In this document: positions 22,322 through 34,279 of the stretch, one piece after another
Layout of the letters: every line of letters starts with the position of its first letter
Numbering within the stretch: the stretch's first letter is position 1
Assembly: GCA_019915015.1 (NCBI GenBank)
Contig: JAHBBC010000005.1
Span: forward strand, 248,001-312,000
From: Auriscalpium vulgare
Lineage: Eukaryota; Basidiomycota; Agaricomycetes; Russulales; Auriscalpiaceae
DNA: 64,000 nucleotides
Reading direction: 5' to 3'
Translations under genes and position numbers: made by a program
Notes under the pieces: model-generated
Databases searched by the model: none
Told to the model about the DNA's origin: nothing
The model's input: only the letters and a program-made list of their open reading frames with translations

Positions 22322-22379
22322 TAATCGTTTACAACTTGGGGGCTTTTCAGCACTTTCGACTAACGCTAATTGTCCACTT

Positions 22380-23130
22380 TACGGGTTTGCCTGATCTGAT
22401 CCCGACTTATGCCGTCAAAGACCCGGAGGGCTCACGTTCGACTCCCGCATTGTGCATGAGCGACTACTTGGTGACGACAATTTCTCTGCCTTTGCTCTGC
22501 GAGAGATTCTTGTAGTATGTTCATTGCTAGGTGTGATAAGTTACTACTGCATACTCTCCGCTGTCCAATCTTGTGCATATGTGTCTCAAAAGCGAAGTGC
22601 GCGAAGAATGTGACATTGATGGTGACGTCATGGCTGGGAACGTGCGGCGCACCTTGCCTATACTGTACCTCTCCCAGCCGACCTCTGCCGCCAACCTCTG
22701 CCCTCACCAATGCGCCGACATCCACTGCAATATTGTCACCACGCTCAACGTCAACAGCGCCAGCGCATCAAGATGCGCTCAAGACTTGACACCGGCGCTC
22801 GCCACGTCATCGCGCAGCTGCGCGTGTTCGAGACATGGAGAGCTTGAAAGGAGCGAGCACCGGGTTCTGGACTGGTGAGTAAATCATCACATTCTCTTCT
22901 TCCAGTCCTCATTGTTCTCTCAGAGCACGCAGGCTCCGCACTCTGACTGCAAGTGGCTCGCATACACCGCACCCCTGCGACCTCGCTCAAGTCTGCACGC
23001 CGCCGTCCTCCACCCTCGCGCGCCACTAACCCCTACACCTGCTAGTCCAATGTCCCCCGCTTTTGCATACCGCCATCGCCACGCACTCACTATGCGCCGA
23101 CTGCCACGTGCCGATCTGCACTAGTACTTA
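22380..23130 (+). pseudogene. Unidentified gene remnant
   Basis: Short conserved-looking stretches occur in different frames: FDSRIVHERLLGDDNFSAFA near 22435, and KMRSRLDTGARHVIAQLRVF near 22770, followed soon by a stop. They are separated by frame changes and lack a start codon. I do not recognise the family. The segment lies within the insertion that splits the hAT gene. Confidence 0.35.
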
Positions 23131-23166
23131 GCTCTATGTGCCCATACACACCGCCGTCTCGCCCAC

Positions 23167-24480
23167 CGCTAGCACGGGCCAACGGCAACCTGCCCTCTGC
23201 GCGCAAGTTCGCGCATAAGTCAGTAAACCTCTTCTCGTCACGGAGGCTCTCAAGCTACTCGATCAGATTGACGCCTATCTCAGCTCGTCGTTGTCTGCGT
23301 CGACATCTAAGTCCGGGTCGTCCTAGTCCTGGTCGTTTTCCTCGGGCGCTGAATCACGCCCGTCCGCGGCCGGCACGAAACATCGACATACGGCATCGTC
23401 TGCTGGGCCGTCGACGGAGTACTACGAGATTCTGGCCTTGAAGAGGGATTGCGAAGAGGCGGAGGTCAAGAAAGCCTATCGCAAGGTGCGTTCTTACCCC
23501 GATTATATAGCGGTGTGGCAGCTGAACACATGGCCTTGGGCTTGCAGCTGGCACTGGCTCTACATCCGGACAAGAACGGGGCACCGGGCGCTGACGATGT
23601 TCAAAAGTGCGTCATCATGTGCTCCCTACCGTCTACTTGCTGACTAGTGGTGTCGAAAGCATTCCAAATCTTGTCAGGTACTGCTCATATCATTGAAGCG
23701 GGACCACCATCTTATGCAGCAACGCAGATCCCGACAAACGGGCCGTGTACGACCGTAGCGGTGCAGACCAGTGCAGACCCGAGTCCCGGTCAAGCGGGAT
23801 GTTATCGGCTGGCCCATCTGTGAGATGTGCCACAAGTCCCTTTGGTGGAGGGTTTGAAGGCGAACTCAGCCCTGAAAATTTGTTCAACATGTTCTATGGC
23901 GGCGGCGGCTTTGGTGGTGGTTTTAGTGGGCCAGGTGAGTCACCCTTCGTTCAATTTGCATGAAGTCTCACCCGTTTTTAGTATTCTCCGCAAGCTTTTG
24001 CCTCGGAGGCTTCCGCACGACGCGGATGCCCACAAATCACCAATGACAACAGCAGCCCCAGCAGCCCTAGCAGCCCGCCACCCGAGCTCCATGTTCACGC
24101 AGCTCCTCCCGCCCATCATCCTCTTCGCCCTCTCCCTGCTCAGCGCGCTACCCAACCTCTCCTCCGAGTTCAGCATCCCCGACCCGCGCTTCGCCTTCTC
24201 ACCCTCAATGCGCTTCAACGCTTCGCCATCTCGCCCTCGATGCGCTTCAACGTAAAGCGGCACACGCATGGGCTCGGCTTCGCGTACCACGTCTACCCGG
24301 CCGAGTTTTCCGGGCACCCGATCGCGGCTGAGCTTGCGCGCATCGCAAAGGACACGCCGCCACAGGCGTAACCGCCGCCCGCGCTGCGCCGCTTTGAGGA
24401 CAACGTCGACCGCGCATACGTGCAGGAGACGTACGCGCAGTGCCAGCGCGGCATAGACAGCAAGCACACGCGGCGCAAAA
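23167..24480 (+). pseudogene. DNAJB12/Hlj1-like J-domain protein, broken copy
   Basis: Fragments appear in the normal order. An N-terminal helix region (NLPSARKFAHKSVNLFS, then LLDQIDAYLSSS) is interrupted by an in-frame TAG near 23322. The J domain follows (YYEILALKRDCEEAEVKKAY, an intron, LALALHPDKNG with the HPD motif, an intron, then KRAVYDRSG). A Gly-rich linker (GGGGFGGGF), one membrane segment (QLLPPIILFALSLLSAL) and a DUF1977-type C-terminal domain (HTHGLGFAYHVYPAEF, RRFEDNVDRAYVQETY) complete it. Intact family members are ER-membrane co-chaperones that recruit Hsp70 to misfolded proteins. This copy has no ATG, a premature stop, a 32-bp tandem duplication at 24187-24250 that shifts the frame, and another stop near 24370. 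It is a non-functional, still intron-containing duplicate. Confidence 0.8.
24187..24250 (+). repeat. 32-bp tandem duplication inside the DnaJ pseudogene
   Basis: The segment starting CGCTTCGCC at 24187 is repeated from 24219 with a few substitutions. Both copies encode RFAxSPSMRFN, but because 32 is not a multiple of three the second copy is out of frame with the first. Confidence 0.85.
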
Positions 24481-24935
24481 AAGCAATCACATCATATCAC
24501 CTTACAATCCTGTACTTGCTCGCACGCGCTGGCATTCGCTACTAGTACTGTAGCTACATGCCAGTAACCCAATCTAATCCCTTTGGTTTAAGAGCATCCT
24601 GCCCGGCAGTACCCGATGGCATTCGATAAAATCAGCGGTCGGATAGTGTCTAGCGGATGAGTGCCGTTGAATGAGATGGAATATGATCTGCACTGACCGA
24701 ACGGAAGCAGCAGCAGGCGACGTTCATGCAAAACAGTCGCGTGAGGTCGCGTGTCGTCACGTCGCGACGTCGCGCTGCACATCATACCATCACTCGCTGG
24801 GAGCCCACCCCAATCGACGGTGTTTTCACAGGGACTGAGGGTGCGCCGGGTGCGTGGTAGACAGGTGGCCCCGACGGTAAGATATATATGACCTAGAATC
24901 GTTCTGCCGTGCTGTGCATTGGCTATTTAAAAGCT
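24481..24935. other. Gap between DnaJ pseudogene and hAT body
   Basis: No coding character was seen. The downstream junction of the inserted segment with the hAT gene must lie in or near this interval, but I could not define its ends or find a target duplication. Confidence 0.4.
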
Positions 24936-24939
24936 AGTT

Positions 24940-26740
24940 GAAGCTGGGACCAAGCGCAGACGTCAAACACTTCTTCAATAATGTGCACACTTGCACCGAT
25001 CAGAAGGGTCGTGAGAGGCGGGTCCACGACTGCGTGATATGCAAGTAAGCACCGTTGTCCAGAAGCAACTTGCTGCAGTGTCTTGACTACTAGTCATGAT
25101 TCAAAGGGCACATCGGAAGACAAAGATCAAGTTTGTCATTGACTTGTCTACCTCCCGGCGCCACATGCAAAGCAACCACAAGGTGAGTATGATAATCTTC
25201 GCGACGCTAGAAATCTAGAGCTTACAATATCCCAAAATCCAGCCCGCATACTGCGCTTGGGCAAAGACATATGGCTTCCTCTCAATGCTACCCGAGGACA
25301 CCGACAAGCGTCGCAAAGAAGCTGCAAATGCATCAAAGACTACGCAGAGCTCCCTGGATGAACACGTAGTTCACGTAGAGCGTCCGAAACCCTACACACA
25401 CGACAAATTCAAGCGCGTGGCTGTTGAGTGGCTGATTGCGACTGACCAGGTCTGTTTCCGATGTGTCAAGTATTCGTCGAGCATATCCTGATCTTAGCGA
25501 TAGCCGCTGTTGGCATTCCAGCACCCAAAGTACAGGAAGATGATTGAGGTTGCATCCCGCGCTAAGAATGGTGTCGACATACCGAGTCTCAAGGCAACAC
25601 GGAGGGAGATCGTCGACATGTTTCGCAGCCACCTGCGTTCATTAAAGAAAAGGCTTAACGTAGGTTTTCATAGCATTTCTCGGACAAGCACTCACCCATC
25701 ATGGCGGCATATAGAGCGACACTGTGAAAGGCCGTGTCTCCCTCACTTGTGATGGGTGGCAAGCCAGCAACGTTGATGCGTACTTTGCGGTAACGGCCCA
25801 CTGGATCGAGGAGGCTGGAGGCAAATGGGAGCTGAAATTAGCTCTGATTGGATTCACGCGTCTGAATGATGCTCACACAGGTGTCCGGTTTGGGCAGGCA
25901 CTGTTCAAGGTTGTCTCTCGCGTCGGCATCGTCCACAAGGTATGTACTCACCAGTCTGGTCCGAATCATCCATCCGACCTCTCATCTCCTCTCATCCTAT
26001 CTTCGGCATGGCTCCGTTCAGATTGGCTGAGTAACGTGTGACAACGCAAGTAATAACGGGACAATGATGGACGAGTTTGCGGAACAGGTCGTCGCTGCAA
26101 CAGGGCGCCCGTATGACACCCGCAAGCAGCGCATAAGGCGCGCAAACCCTTCCTTCACATCCGAGTCTGTTCACTCATCTCACCACCACGTCTCCGCATT
26201 CTTCAGATGTCTGGCACATGTCATAAATCTAGCTACACAGGCACTTCTCAAGATGCAGAGCAAAGCAAAGCATTACAACCCTCAAGAACCCAACACACAT
26301 ATACCAGAGGCTGGAGATCGCAATGAGGTGGGATTGATCCGAGCCATTGTCGTCAAGGCAAGTGATACTACGGCATAGAAATATGCAAAAATGCTCACGG
26401 TGATTTTCAGGAGTGCTCCTCAAGTAAACGCAAGGAGATCTTCCTCCAGATACAGACAAGCGCTGATGCGACATTGGGAGCGGCAGCACTCGCACTTCTT
26501 CTTGACATGCCCGTTCGGTGGTCCTCAACATATGTGATGCTCGTGCGTGCTTACAACCTTCGAAAGGTATTTGATTATATCTTGTTGACCTGCTGTGCAT
26601 CTCGTCTCACACCATGCACAATCCAGGTCATCAATGTATTTGTTCGCGAGCTGGTTACGATTACTCTTAATCGTTTCTTTCTCCAACAGGTCAGGCCAAA
26701 ATGCGAACACATTATAAGTCGCTTTAGGAAATAGATCCCA
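24940..26740 (+). pseudogene. hAT-type transposase, BED finger and partial RNase H-like body
   Basis: Spliced fragments give, in order: a BED-type zinc finger (HDCVICK ... RKTKIKFVIDLSTSRRHMQS, with C-x2-C and H-x5-H); PAYCAWAKTYGFLSMLPED; WLIATDQ and FQHPKYRKMIEVASRAKNG; the catalytic start VSLTCDGWQASNVDAYFAVT with its first Asp; IGFTRLNDAHTGVRFGQALF; a CDNASNN-like second Asp block; CLAHVINLATQALLK; and ECSSSKRKEI through DMPVRWSSTYVML. This order is that of fungal hAT transposases. The C-terminal hATC dimerisation region is missing. The sequence runs into a SINE-like repeat at about 26655. Frame breaks near 26040 and elsewhere, together with the split N-terminus, mark it as dead. Confidence 0.85.
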
Positions 26741-27420
26741 CGGTCAAGTCGCGTCGTCCCAACTGCCTTTTTCAGTAAATCTTAGCTAAGCAGGTCCTGC
26801 CCTAAGCGTTGCAGGCTCTTTGCACTTCAAATAATACTAGTACTGCATGTAGTTTTGCTGTTGGCTCTAACTTCTTCAATCAGTCGAATGAAAGAAGCTT
26901 CCCGTGTTACAACTACTTTCAATCGTTTCTTTCTCTAACCAGTCAGGTCAAAAAGTGCACATCAGGAAAGTCACAAAAGGAAATAGATAGTTGCGTTGTC
27001 CCACCTGTCTAACTCAATAATTCTTAGGTAAGTAGCTTCTGCCTAATGTCTTTCCACATCTTTGCGCTTCAAAAGACGCTCGTGTCTGCGAGTATTTTAT
27101 GTTTTCCAAGCTAACTAGCGCAGATATGCATATAATTCCAATTGTTCTATGATCAGAAAAAGAAGCTCCTGGATTTCTATTTTTGGTTAAAAGTTCCCAC
27201 GGCTGGTGTAGAGAAGCATGACGTAGTTTTCGAGTGGTTGAGCCGGTTTACTACGTCATGCTTCTCTAACCCGGCTACTACAATACCCGGGCTGAATATC
27301 TATATTATTAAAAATGTGCAAAGGGGGGGGGATTGAACCTACAACCCATTGCTTACACAATACAATATAAGAGCATTAACAATTAGACTACAGTGCAGTG
27401 GGTGTAGTTAAGCTGTGTAT
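26655..27420 (-). repeat. SINE-like repeat family, copy A (two partial units)
   Basis: This unit shares long stretches with 50985-52140 and with the reverse complement of 63555-64000: a GATTACTCTTAATC end, a CCCACGGTCAAGTCGCGTC block, AAAGACGCTCGTGTCTGCGA, a hairpin at 27209-27268 and the core CCCGGCTACTACAATACCCG. Read on the minus strand it begins with a tRNA-like head: box A-like sequence at 27390-27373 and box B (GGTTCAATCC) at 27339-27330. A pol III-type head plus an unrelated body is the layout of a SINE. A second truncated unit (26655-26880) precedes the fuller one (26925-27420). Confidence 0.6.
27209..27268. repeat. Perfect 18-bp hairpin in SINE-like copy A
   Basis: Arms 27209-27226 and 27251-27268 are exact reverse complements with a 24-nt loop. 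Corresponding inverted arms are found in the other family copies at 51949-52008 and 63646-63715. Confidence 0.9.
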
Positions 27421-27746
27421 AGTCTATACCAACCTTATCTTGACTCTTGCTCTACAATACATTTTGCTCTTCTCATCACTTTCTTTTCCTTTCCCCAATA
27501 CAATATATACATATTATATATCTGTAGAAAGGTAAAATTAATGTAAACACAATGGCCAGGATCCCAGAGTCTGGATCATTTGCAAAGTACGAGACATTTT
27601 TATATTGCTCACCTGTGTTCAGATCATTTGATTATGTGAGCAATATGCAAAGTGGTATGTTGATACACCTTGCTCCGCTGATATGCTTCGAACATAGTGA
27701 TATGCCTCCTACGTGGGTGGCTACCATTTACACAATTCTGATGCAC

Positions 27747-29739
27747 GTACTACTTCAATTCCGCAAGGGACCCTCCGGGCCCACTCGGTGTACTCCACGG
27801 GGACCCTGCGGAGTCCCGCACGCCATGCACCCCGCGGGCTCAGGTGCACCCAGCCATTGCTGGAGCGGCTGGAGCTCGCGCGCAGCGCACGAGATGTCGC
27901 AAGGTCCTCGCGGGAGCTGACAGGCCAAACACTGTCCACGCCGCCGCCGCCTGCGCCCCGTGGGGACCCTGCACACCCGCAAGGACCCTGCGTGCCATGC
28001 GTTGAGCGAACAACGAGCCGCGCTTTGGCGGCAGAGCGGGGCACGGCGACGCGAGCGGAATGTCCGGCATGGGCGTTGGCAGCGGTGAGCTCGGGCGCGA
28101 AGCAGTGCCCGGGATGCGCTTGTCAGAGACGAAAGTCTCGAGCATCGCGGTGGGAACACTGTCAGACTTGAGCGTGGAGAACTTGACATCAAGAAGCTGC
28201 GCGTTGGCGAGGAGTCTGCCAGGGGTCAGTAGAGGGTGTGGGGTGGGATGGGAGGCGGCGTACCTGGTCTTCGCCTTGAGAGACGGGTGCAGTCACCCTC
28301 CACGCAAATCTCTGCTCGTTGTCCCAATGTGTGCCCCTGCACATCGCCCTCGCCCTCCTCGCCCTCGCCCTTGTTGTATTCACTGAGTGTTCCTACGTGT
28401 CGTGCTCATCGTCTTTGTTGTGTTCACTGTGCGTCACCCTTGTCACACTGCGCGCCCATGTGTGTCGTCCTCGCTGCACAGCCAGGAGGCACCTGGTGCG
28501 GCGCCATACAAGACTGCGCAAAAATCCATTGTGGGGGGGGCATGAGGATGTGGAAGCGACGCAGGAGGGCGAGTGACGGAGGGAGAGAATCTGACAAACT
28601 GTAAGCTGTAGCCTCCTGTAGCCAAAGGCTGATTCCCATGACGGGCAATCAACAAACACACATGACCGCGTGACTGTGCGGCTCTGTTCAACGCAGCGGA
28701 CTTGTACCACATGCCTCCACCTGCTGCCAACCCCTGCGCCTTCCCCCCACCCTCCCGCCTCCCCCTCACACTACCAGTGCCCAGCTCAGCTATGCGACAA
28801 ATCGCCAACAACGAGGACGTTAAAGGCACGCGACAACAGGGTACACGACCAAGACAACTGCCAGGGGCGTACAATGAGAGCAACAACAAGGAGCAGCGCA
28901 CAGCAAGGGCGACGTGCAGGGGCGCAGAAGGGCACGAAACACAGGCAAGGAGCAGGGGCAGACCACGACGGTGACAGGGTTGTGCGGCGGCGAGGGGCAC
29001 GGGCGACGACTGCAACGAGGGGTGGACGACAACGGCGCCGACGGGCGCATGGCGGCAGCGATAGGGTGCGCGCGCTGCGGGCGACAAGGGGCGTGCGCGT
29101 CGACCAGGCGGAGCACCAACGGCGGCCACCAATGCCGTGGCGGGGTGTACCGCAGCACCCGAGCGGCACGCAGACCGGGCGGTATCCGCCCAGTCCTGGC
29201 GCACAACGATGGCAACAAGGGGCACGGACGTGGACCAGGTGGGCCCGTTGATAGGCCGGGTGGGGCACACGATGACGGGGTCACGGCGCGCTACAAGGGC
29301 CACGGAGGCGCGGCAAGGGCAACAAGTAGGGGCGCGATTTAAGGGACGTGCGCGGGGTGCCAATGACAGCGGTGACAGCAGTGGCGGGCACTCGAGCGGC
29401 AGGCAGCCTGGGGCGGAGTCCGCCCGGTCCTGGCAGAGTCCCTTGGGAGAGCAATGGTGAGTGCCGCTTGACTCCTGCGGCACGGGGTTCTGTCGGTCGC
29501 GCAGGGCCCCTGCGTGGGCGGACGGCGGCTGCATCGACGGTGCCGCTGAGCCCCCGCCACACGCGGTCCTGGCGGCTCCCGCAAGGACCTCGCGGCGTCT
29601 CATGCGCTGCACACGAGCTCCAGCCGCTCCAGCAATGACTGGGCGGGTCTGAGCCTGCGGGGTGCGTGTGGGACTCCGCAGGGTCCCCGCGGAGTATACC
29701 AAGTGGGCCCGGAGGGTGCCCCACGGAACTGAAGTCTCT
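27747..29739. mobile_element. GC-rich non-autonomous inverted-repeat element with 8-bp target duplication
   Basis: The left sequence from 27752 (ACTTCAATTCCG ... GACCCTCCGGGCCCACT) is matched by the reverse complement ending at 29735 (ACTTCAGTTCCG ... CACCCTCCGGGCCCACT). The two arms remain similar for about 200 bp or more. TGATGCAC occurs directly outside both ends (27739-27746 and 29740-29747), consistent with an 8-bp target-site duplication. An 8-bp duplication is characteristic of hAT elements. The interior is GC-rich (unlike the AT-rich DNA around it) and carries only long ORFs without recognisable domains, so the element would depend on transposase from elsewhere. Confidence 0.65.
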
Positions 29740-29759
29740 TGATGCACTGCGGCGCTTAT

Positions 29760-30515
29760 GCAGCAGCTCCTATCTTCACCAGGTATCCCCAATGCTATCA
29801 CTTTCACTTACCCACTCACACGACAGCTAGCTCTGTAGCTGTTTGCACAGTAGCTCCATGCAGTTTGCCTGACGCTCGCTCACACTTGCACATTGTCAGA
29901 TGACGTTTGCCACAGTCTTGCAATATTTGCCCAAGGTCGCACCAACTCGCTATATATTTAGACATGTTGAAGAGAGCCGTTGCTACGCATGGCAGGCGAT
30001 TCCATCCAAGCATAGTTAATAATGTTATGGTGAGTATATGATGTATTTGAAAATGTGACTATAAATACCAGCAACAAAGTAAAGATGCCTTGGGAATGCA
30101 AAATTCTCAGTCTTCCCTCAATTATTTGTTCAGTTGTACATGAGGAAACAAAGAGGGAGCTATGGTTTATATATACTTACAAGTGATGTCTATTCATTTG
30201 GAGTTCAACAATTTTAGAGTTTGTTATTTGCAGAAGGAGTGGTGAAGGAAAGCATTTGTAGCAAACATGTGGCTTATAAGGATGGATGATATACTGACCT
30301 AAATCTACATGAACAATGATCTGAGGTCAAATTTACTACATATGGCGTTAGTTCAGAAGCCAATAGAGCAGTCAATATTGAATTGTTAATGTATATGGCA
30401 CCCAGGCCATGAACAAACACAAGCAACAATATTGAATCTTTAATCTATGCTACACTCAAAAGTAATCAAACCCTAAGCCTACTGAGGCGAGCCACTTCTT
30501 GAATTCACATAATAC
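29760..30515. other. AT-rich stretch without genes
   Basis: No coding character was seen. The satellite array begins at the right edge. Confidence 0.5.
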
Positions 30516-32200
30516 CACCAGGACAGATTTTTAATTCAAAGCACAGCGAAATGCACTCAGCCCCATTTAAATTTACATCAAACCACCAGGCTAGAATTTC
30601 AGTTCAGATCCCACCAGAATGCACCCAGCCCCTGTTTAAATTCACATCAAACCACCGGGCTGGATTTTTAATTCAGATCACACCAAAATACGCTCAGCCC
30701 CTGTTTTAATTCACATCATGCCACCAGGCTGAATATTTAATTCAGATCACACCAAAATGCACTCAGCCCCTGTTTTAATTCACATCATGCCACTGGGCTG
30801 AATATTTCATTCAAAGCACATCAAAATGCACTCAGCCCCATTTTAATTTACATCAAACCACCAGGCTGGATTCGGATCACACCGGAATACACCCAGCCCC
30901 TGTTTAAATTCACATCACACCACCGGGCTGGATTTTTAATTCAGATCACACCAAAATGCACTCAGCCCCTGTTTTAATTCACATCATGCCACCAGGCTGA
31001 ATATTTAATTCAGATCACACCAAAATGCACTCAGCCCCTGTTTTAATTCACATCATGCCACCGGGCTAGATATTTAATTCAAAGCACAACAAAATGCACT
31101 CAGCCATGTTGATATTCATATCAGACGACCAGGGTGGATTTTTGATTCAGATCACACCAAAATGCACTCAGCCCCTTTTTTAATTCACATCATGCCACCA
31201 GGCTGAATATTGAATTCAGATCACACCAAAATGCACTCAGCCCCTGTTTTAATTCACATCATGCCACCGGGCTAGATATTTAATTCAAAGCACAACAAAA
31301 TGCACTCAGCCATGTTGATATTCATATCAGACGACCAGGGTGGATTTTTGATTCAGATCACACCAAAATGCACTCAGCCCCTGTTTTAATTCACATCATC
31401 CCACTGGGCTGAATATTTAATTCAAAGCACAACAAAATGCACTCAGCCATGTTGATATTCATATCAGACGAGTAGGGTGGATTTTTAATTCAGATCATAC
31501 CAAAATGCACTCAGCCCCGTTTATATTCACATCATGCCACCAGGTTGAATATTTAATTCGAAGCACAACAAATGCACTCAGCCCTCTTGATATTCATATC
31601 ACACCAAAACAGAATGCACTCAGCCCCTGTTTTAATTAATATCACACCACCGGGCTGAATATTTCATTCAGATCACACTGAAATGCACTCAGCCCTGTTT
31701 AAATTCACATCAGATGACCAGGGTGGATTTTTAATTCAGCTCACATAGAAATGCACTCAGCCCTGTTGAAATCTGCATCACACCACTTGGATGGATTTTT
31801 AATTGAGATCACAAAAAAATGCACTCAGCCTTGTATAAATTCACATCATGCCACACCAGAATGCTCTCAGCCCCTGTATTAATTCGCATTATGCCACCAG
31901 GCTGGATATTTAATTTGGATCACACCTAAATGCACTCAGCTCCTGTTTTAATCTATATCACACCACCAGGCTGGATTCTTAATCCATATCACCAAAATGC
32001 TCCCAGCTCCTATTTTGTGTTATATCATACCACATTGCTGATTTTTAATTTAGGTTATACCAAAATGCACTCAGCCTCTGTTTGGATTTATATTAATTTA
32101 TATCACACCGCAAGGTTGAATATTTGTTTCAGATCACCCTTCAGCCCCTGTTTGGATTTATATCATACAACAAGGTTCAATGTTTGATTCATATGCCACT
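30516..32200 (+). repeat. Satellite array, about 69-bp unit with 206-bp higher-order period
   Basis: The basic unit contains TTCAGATCACACCAAAATGC, then ACTCAGCCCCTGTTTTAATT, then CACATCATGCCACCAGGCTG. It recurs about 24 times with 5-30 percent divergence. In the middle (about 30990-31400) three unit variants alternate (TTCAGATCACACC, TTCAAAGCACAAC and CAGACGACCAGGGTGG types), so the pattern repeats every 206 bp: ACCAGGCTGA at 30991 and 31197. Units decay toward the right edge after about 31900. The array is AT-rich and non-coding. Confidence 0.9.
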
Positions 32201-33460
32201 AAAATGTTCTCAGTCTCAGCGCCTTCCTAGATTTATATTGACTATCTATGTTGACTATTCAATCAAATTCAAACCGGACTACACTTGGCCCCTGTTTCAA
32301 TATATATTGCACCAGAGCCTCAATTTTTAATTTATATTGTCAGCCCCGCAGAGAGCAGAGGTGACAATACTGAATTCTTAATTCAAAAGCATAGTCTCAA
32401 TTTCATAAAGCAACACCTCACAGTGTGCTCATCCAAATATCATGAAAGCAAGAGATTATGTGACAAGGAATGCACAATCTTGCAACTAATGTTGATATGT
32501 TCACAATGTCATCACAATAATTTCAATGATTAAAACAGCAAGCGATCTTTTTAGTATTTAAAAAACATGAAGATAACAGCCTGAACATCATAAACTAACT
32601 CCTCACGATCTGCTCATTCAAATTTCATGAAACAACCACCATTCGAAAGCTGTTCCTCGTACCTTCCCAATGGTACAAAGCAATCGCAAATCCAACTCGT
32701 TTCCACGAAGATATAAGAGTAAAACTGTCGACTGGAAAAACTCGGGTGTGTGCCCGGGTGAAACTGTAAACTGTACTTTACTTCGGACTCCGACGGCATA
32801 TTTTTCTGCTCGAAAGAACTGATTCCAAATATGGAATCAGAACAAGCTGGCACACACTCGCAGTCAATACCACAGCTTTGCCCTAGCATCCCTATGCAGT
32901 TGCATCACCTGTCCGCACGCAGCCAGCCACATCACCGCATGGCTCGCCCAACTCACCCAAGCATCTAGAGCAGTCCACCAAATGCAATGCATAGCCCTTG
33001 AATCTTGGCCCTCTATCACCGCATATGACTCAAGGATGCTATGCAGAAAATTGCAACACAATCATACAGCTGTCCTTGCAAGGACTACAAAGCATGGTGC
33101 ACCCTCCTCAACTAGCATGTGGCCACGGGGAGGATTTGCCCCCTTCTTGAGTCCCTAGGTGTTGCCCGCCTTTATCATCCTGAAGGCAGACTTCACCACC
33201 CTCCCACAGGAGGTGAACAACTACAGTGTGCTCAATGCCAAAACTGTCCCAGACTCTTACCCCTTTCGTGTATTGAGAATATCCTCACTGATTCCACAAA
33301 GGGGAAGAAGATCTGGGGTAAGAAGGACATAACAAACTTGTTCTTCCAGACAAGACACGTGTTAACCCAAACAACATCTACCTTATGGCTGACACAACGC
33401 CTTTGTTGATAATCTGTAATTCAGTCTATCTTCAAATCAAGAAGATACCTGCCCTCCTCC
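32200..33460. other. AT-rich non-coding stretch
   Basis: The left part carries decayed satellite-like units to about 32400. From 32600 on, short ORFs occur but none carries a recognised domain. Some residues near 33120-33400 look as if they derive from an old coding repeat, but I could not identify it. Confidence 0.4.
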
Positions 33461-33462
33461 CT

Positions 33463-33525
33463 CCCAACGATTAAGAGTAATTGTACTGCCATGCGTGCAC
33501 TGGCCATTTCACACCAAGTCTGGGA
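33463..33525. repeat. Partial copy of the 53469 foldback repeat
   Basis: CGATTAAGAGTAATTGTACT then GCCATGCGTGCACTGGCCAT matches one arm of the 159-bp foldback element at 53469-53627. Confidence 0.75.
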
Positions 33526-34279
33526 TGAGAAGAATACAAATCGAAAGGCAAAGCTAGAGCAGCTACAGATAAACAAGGCAGAATGGGAGAGAGTAAGGCT
33601 TTTCATATCTCTCCTGTTGGTGCGTGTGTGCTTCCCTTGGTCTCATTGCGACATACTGAAAATTCATCTCATCGTTTCTCTTTGAGACACCTCTGGTAGG
33701 TGAGTCTCCCGATTTGGAGGTAGGACGGGAGGGAGACAAGTCCAGGGAGGAACCAAAGGTGTGCAGTCCAGTTGGTACAAGGCTTCCTCGTGTTGACTGA
33801 CTTCCTTTGAGCACGTAAGGATGGAGGGCGAGAAGATCTCGCGTTACGCTTGGAGGCGTAGAGCCCAAGCGGGAGCCCAGTCGGTAGGAGGCTTCCTCCT
33901 GGTGACGGGCTCGAGGGAGAGAAGGGTGAGGCGCCGACGGCCCAAGTACATTGCGCGTGTGTGGTTCTGTGGGCGCACTCTAGCGCTCACAAAGCCGCAG
34001 GCGCGCGTGACTTGTCGCGTCGTCGCGTCGTCAATCTTGAGAGTCGTCTAGCAACTTCCTATACTTCAGAGGAGAGACGAAAGGAAAAGAAGAGGACAAG
34101 ACGACGGAAAAGAGAAAAGAAAAAGACACGTTTGTATTATGAATGTTCGCTGTCAGTACTAGTCAAGTTTAAATACATACAAGTAAAATCAAAGTCCGAC
34201 CTATCTAATCTACTGACTACCGATCTACTAACCTCTTGCGCTGATACTATCGTTCTCGCTCACGCGTACCTGACATCCG
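33526..34279. other. Possible retroelement terminal region
   Basis: This stretch lies downstream of the minus-strand unknown ORF and includes a purine-rich GAAAAGAAGAGG tract near 34080. It could contain long-terminal-repeat sequence of the degenerate element, but no second copy is present in the window to prove it. Confidence 0.3.

Noticed and set aside
28443..29807. 454-codon minus-strand ORF in the GC-rich element
   Set aside because: Long only because the DNA is GC-rich; Ala/Arg/Pro-rich translation without transposase motifs.
30516..32200. CRISPR-like array
   Set aside because: Units are contiguous and diverged, with no unique spacers or cas genes; this is eukaryotic satellite DNA.
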